Assembly (NCBI RefSeq): GCF_001013905.1
Contig: NZ_LN831790.1
Coordinates: forward strand, 62,001 to 126,000
Direction of reading: 5' to 3'
Length of the DNA stretch: 64,000 nucleotides
Source: Streptomyces leeuwenhoekii
Lineage (GTDB): Bacteria; Actinomycetota; Actinomycetes; Streptomycetales; Streptomycetaceae
Part shown: piece by piece, positions 61,431 to 64,000 of the stretch
Numbering within the stretch: position 1 is the first letter of the stretch
How the letters are laid out: every line of letters begins with the position of its first letter
The notes under the pieces: generated by a model
Databases searched by the model: none
What the model saw: the letters and a program-made list of their open reading frames with translations, nothing else
Told to the model about the DNA's origin: nothing
Translations under genes and position numbers: made by a program

Positions 61431-63913
61431 TCGGCTTGATCCCAACCGCCACACCCGTCGCCCTGCGCGAGGTGAGGCACGACCTGGCCGGCCGACGCGT
61501 GCTCGTGATCGGCGACTGCGACGGCCTCGCCGGGGCGATGCTAGCTCGGCTCAGTGCGGCCGGGGCCCACACCGAGGCAGTGATGGTGCGGGAAACCGTG
61601 CGCCCATACGCCTCGTCTCACCGCGGGCAGTTGCTCGCAGCGGAGGAGCTCGCCGTACGCCTGACCTCGGGGCCCCTTCCGGACTGGGTCTTGTTCCTGC
61701 CAGGATTCACCGCCCGAGCCCGCCCCGCTCAGGCGTTCCGCCCGGAAGAAGGGCTCTACGCGGGCGGGATGACACGAACCTTGTTCCACACGCTGTCCCC
61801 GCTCGGGCGGCGCTGGCTGGAGCGGGGCGCCGGCGGCTTCGCCGTGGTCACCCGCGCGGACGGCAGGTTTGGGCTGACCGGCGCCCGCCCGGGTGACCCG
61901 CTCGCCGGACTGCTGCACGGCACCGTGCGCGCCCTGCACGCGGAACTCCCGATGATCCGCACCGTGGCACTGGACGTCGGCCCATCGGTGCCCCTCGACG
62001 TCGTCGCCGACCGGCTACTCGACCTCGTCTCGGACACCTCCCATGGACACGTCGAGCGAGGGCTCGCCGGAAGCCAGGCGTATGCCACCACACTGGTGCC
62101 CGCCTTCGAGCAGCCCGCCGACATCCCGGGGGCCGAAGGCCGGTTGCCCTTGGAACGAGGCGACACCGTCCTGGCCACCGGCGGCGGGCGAGGAGTGACC
62201 GCTCGTGTCGTACGCATGATGGCCGAGGAGGTGCCGTGCCGCTACCTGCTGCTCGGCACCACCAAGTTGGTCGATGTCAAGGCGGCTCTCGGAGTGGGGG
62301 ATCGCGATGAACTCCTGCACATGCCCGCGGAAGAGCTGGAGGCACACAAACGGCGCCAGTTCGCGGCGATGCGGCGTGACAATCCGACGCTGCTGCCCCC
62401 AGCGTTCGAACGCCACTGGGCCCGCATCAGCAATTCGCTGGAGGTCCTGCGGACCCTGACCCATGTGCGTGACCTGGGTGCCCGAGCCGAATACTTGTGC
62501 CTGGACATTACCGACGGGCACGCCACCCGTCGCTTCGCCGACGAACTGGTCAGAACCTCCGGGCCGGTACAGGCACTGTTGCACGGCGCCGGGGTGGAGA
62601 CGAGCAAGAACCTGTGCCGGAAGACCCAGGACTCATGGGAACGGACCGTCGCGGTCAAGACAGCCGGGCTGTACAACCTCAGTCCGGTCCTCGGCGACGA
62701 GACCCGGCTGATCATGCTCTTCGGTTCGGCAGCAGGAACATACGGCAATCCAGGTCAGATCGACTATGCAGGGGCCAGCGAGTTTCTCACCACCGCCGCG
62801 TACCGCCTGGCCGCGGATTTCCCGGCTGCTCGTGTGCGTTCGGTGGCCTGGCCCGCGTGGGCCGAGGTGGGGATGGCAGTCCGGCCTTCCTCCCGGGCCG
62901 CCCTGGAACAGCGTGACGTCAGGTTCATGGAGGTGTCCGAGGGTTTGGACTGGGCCGGTGCGCTGCTGCGTAGTCCGAGTCGGGTTCCGGTTTGTGTCAG
63001 CCTCGGATACGAGGGAATGCCACCGGAAGCCACCGCCACCCGCGAGACGGCACCGTGGCGCTCCGCTCGCGCGAACCGGGGCAACCTGGTGGATCTGTGC
63101 TCCGAGGCGGGCCCCGGGCGCTGGGAGGTCCGGTGGACCTACCAACCCGAACTGGACGCGGCCTTGGCCGACCACCAGGTGGACGGAAACGTCCGTGTAC
63201 CCTTCGCTCTCTTCATCGAGCTCATGTGCCAGACAGCCTCTGCCTGCCTCGGTGACCTTGGAGCATTCACCCTGCGTGCGCTGCGCATGCACCAGCCGCT
63301 GACCTTGGCACCCGAGCGCCCCAGGGACCTGCGGGCTGTGATCGCCCGCACGGCGGAGGGCACCCTGCGAGTCGGCGTGGAAAGCTCACCGATCCGTCCG
63401 GACCACAGCTGGGTGCCCGTCACCCTCCAGCATGCGAGTGCCGAGATCGAGCCCCTGACCGGACAGAAACCGGCACCCCGGATCGATGTGGCACTCAAGG
63501 GATTGGAGCCGGTCTCCGTGGACCACCTGCAGGAGCGGTTCGCCGCCAACGGGATCGTCTACGGCCCGGCCTTTCGCGAGATCGTCTCCTGCTGGCGTGA
63601 CGGCGCGCTCCGCCTGGCCCAGGTACGCGCCGGAGCGGGCTGGAAGGCGGATGTGCGAGGGCGGTCCTTCTTCGACATCGGCCTGCTCGATCTCTCACTG
63701 CAGACGCTCGTCTTCCACCCGGGCGCCCGCCACGGAGGGCTGCCGACGGCGGTGGAGGAACTCATCGTGCACACGGAGCTCGGCGGCAGCCGCTCTGAGG
63801 GCTGGGCCTTGGTGGACACGGGCGCGGAGAAGCTGGGCGTGACCCTGGCCGACTCCGCCGGGCGGGTCATGGCCCAGATCCGCAATCTTGAACTGACCGC
63901 GCGCGAGTCGTAG
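61427..63913 (+). CDS. Ketoreductase-dehydratase multienzyme
   Basis: An 828-aa protein. Residues about 10-240 look like the structural half of a ketoreductase (RRVLVIGDCDGLAGAMLARL, PLAGLLHGTVRALHAELPMI). The catalytic half starts at TGGGRG (251-256) and has LHGAGVETSKNL, Ser434 (MLFGSAAG) and Tyr447 (QIDYAGASEF). Residues about 560-828 form a hot-dog-type dehydratase: His583 in HQVDGNVRVP, YGPAFREIVS, and Asp755 in DLSLQ. Start and previous stop overlap (ATGA). It would reduce and dehydrate beta-ketoacyl chains made by the KS-KS-AT protein on the separate ACP. Confidence 0.9.
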   Translation: MIGLIPTATPVALREVRHDLAGRRVLVIGDCDGLAGAMLARLSAAGAHTEAVMVRETVRPYASSHRGQLLAAEELAVRLTSGPLPDWVLFLPGFTARARPAQAFRPEEGLYAGGMTRTLFHTLSPLGRRWLERGAGGFAVVTRADGRFGLTGARPGDPLAGLLHGTVRALHAELPMIRTVALDVGPSVPLDVVADRLLDLVSDTSHGHVERGLAGSQAYATTLVPAFEQPADIPGAEGRLPLERGDTVLATGGGRGVTARVVRMMAEEVPCRYLLLGTTKLVDVKAALGVGDRDELLHMPAEELEAHKRRQFAAMRRDNPTLLPPAFERHWARISNSLEVLRTLTHVRDLGARAEYLCLDITDGHATRRFADELVRTSGPVQALLHGAGVETSKNLCRKTQDSWERTVAVKTAGLYNLSPVLGDETRLIMLFGSAAGTYGNPGQIDYAGASEFLTTAAYRLAADFPAARVRSVAWPAWAEVGMAVRPSSRAALEQRDVRFMEVSEGLDWAGALLRSPSRVPVCVSLGYEGMPPEATATRETAPWRSARANRGNLVDLCSEAGPGRWEVRWTYQPELDAALADHQVDGNVRVPFALFIELMCQTASACLGDLGAFTLRALRMHQPLTLAPERPRDLRAVIARTAEGTLRVGVESSPIRPDHSWVPVTLQHASAEIEPLTGQKPAPRIDVALKGLEPVSVDHLQERFAANGIVYGPAFREIVSCWRDGALRLAQVRAGAGWKADVRGRSFFDIGLLDLSLQTLVFHPGARHGGLPTAVEELIVHTELGGSRSEGWALVDTGAEKLGVTLADSAGRVMAQIRNLELTARES

Positions 63914-63928
63914 GGCAAGGAAGGCTAA

Positions 63929-64000
63929 GTGAAGAATTTCCTCGTGATAGGCGTTGGTCCGCACGCGCGCTTGAACCACCTGCCATCGCTGTGGGCCGGT
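63929..64000 (+). CDS. Start of a probable NAD-binding oxidoreductase, cut by the window edge
   Basis: A GTG at 63929 following AAGGAAGG begins VKNFLVIGVGPHARLNHLPS. The glycine-rich GVGPHAR-type start resembles Gfo/Idh/MocA-family oxidoreductases. Only 24 codons are visible. It continues the PKS-like operon on the same strand, 15 bases after the KR-DH stop. Confidence 0.6.
   Translation, partial: MKNFLVIGVGPHARLNHLPSLWAG

Noticed and set aside
1-64000. CRISPR arrays, rRNA or tRNA genes and telomere palindromes
   Set aside because: No regularly spaced repeats, no recognisable rRNA, no tRNA cloverleaf pattern and no telomere-like palindrome series were noticed by eye; a covariance-model scan would be needed to exclude tRNAs completely.

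Overview
The window has very high GC, GTG/TTG starts, rare TTA codons and AGGAGG-type ribosome sites. It also carries a tap-tpg pair, the genes that replicate and cap linear DNA ends. Together these point to a Streptomyces-type actinomycete and to the arm of a linear chromosome or a large linear plasmid. The many gene remnants, two insertion sequences and transposase fragments fit a variable near-telomeric region. No telomere, rRNA, tRNA or CRISPR array was recognised.

Layout. (1) 148-9954: a minus-strand operon of four large proteins of unknown function, one DUF6603-like and one ending in a discoidin-like domain. (2) 10433-15645: an ATP-grasp ligase, a PRC-barrel protein, small secreted or membrane proteins, and a secreted-protein gene broken by an amber codon. 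(3) 15.7-18.7 kb: gene fragments, including a TnsA-like end, followed by a DUF4157/nuclease toxin-like protein and its SMI1/KNR4-type partner. (4) 19033-21834: tap and tpg. (5) 22.0-23.4 kb: a decayed zeta-toxin gene. (6) 23654-38039: a metabolic cluster. (7) 38.4-40.6 kb: an ATPase remnant and a complete IS3-family element. (8) 40.9-48.9 kb: accessory genes (a catalytically dead L,D-transpeptidase-like protein, a lipoprotein, an I36-type inhibitor, DUF6166, GNAT, an XRE regulator beside a four-gene overlapping operon, a VanX-like dipeptidase). (9) 49.0-49.7 kb: a truncated methyltransferase and an ISAs1-type remnant. (10) 50190 to the right edge: two oxidoreductases, one broken by an IS5-family element, then an ABC exporter and a PUFA-synthase-like multienzyme set that continues past the edge.

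The most remarkable region is 23654-37088. It encodes every step from 5'-methylthioadenosine (MTA) back to S-adenosylmethionine (SAM): MTA phosphorylase, MtnA fused to adenine phosphoribosyltransferase, MtnB, MtnC, MtnD, an aminotransferase and MetK. It adds SAM decarboxylase, a divergent alanine-dehydrogenase-like enzyme, two methyltransferase-fold proteins, isocitrate lyase and an exporter. No recognisable spermidine synthase is present. I infer a dedicated SAM-regeneration loop feeding an unknown small-molecule pathway that uses decarboxylated SAM or SAM as a carbon-chain donor and releases MTA.

The second notable system (53304-64000) has a separate ACP, a FabL-type enoyl reductase, a KS-KS-AT protein and a KR-DH protein. 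It is headed by a transglutaminase-fold protein and an ABC exporter. Two of its genes, and the exporter of the SAM cluster, contain TTA codons, suggesting bldA-dependent expression.
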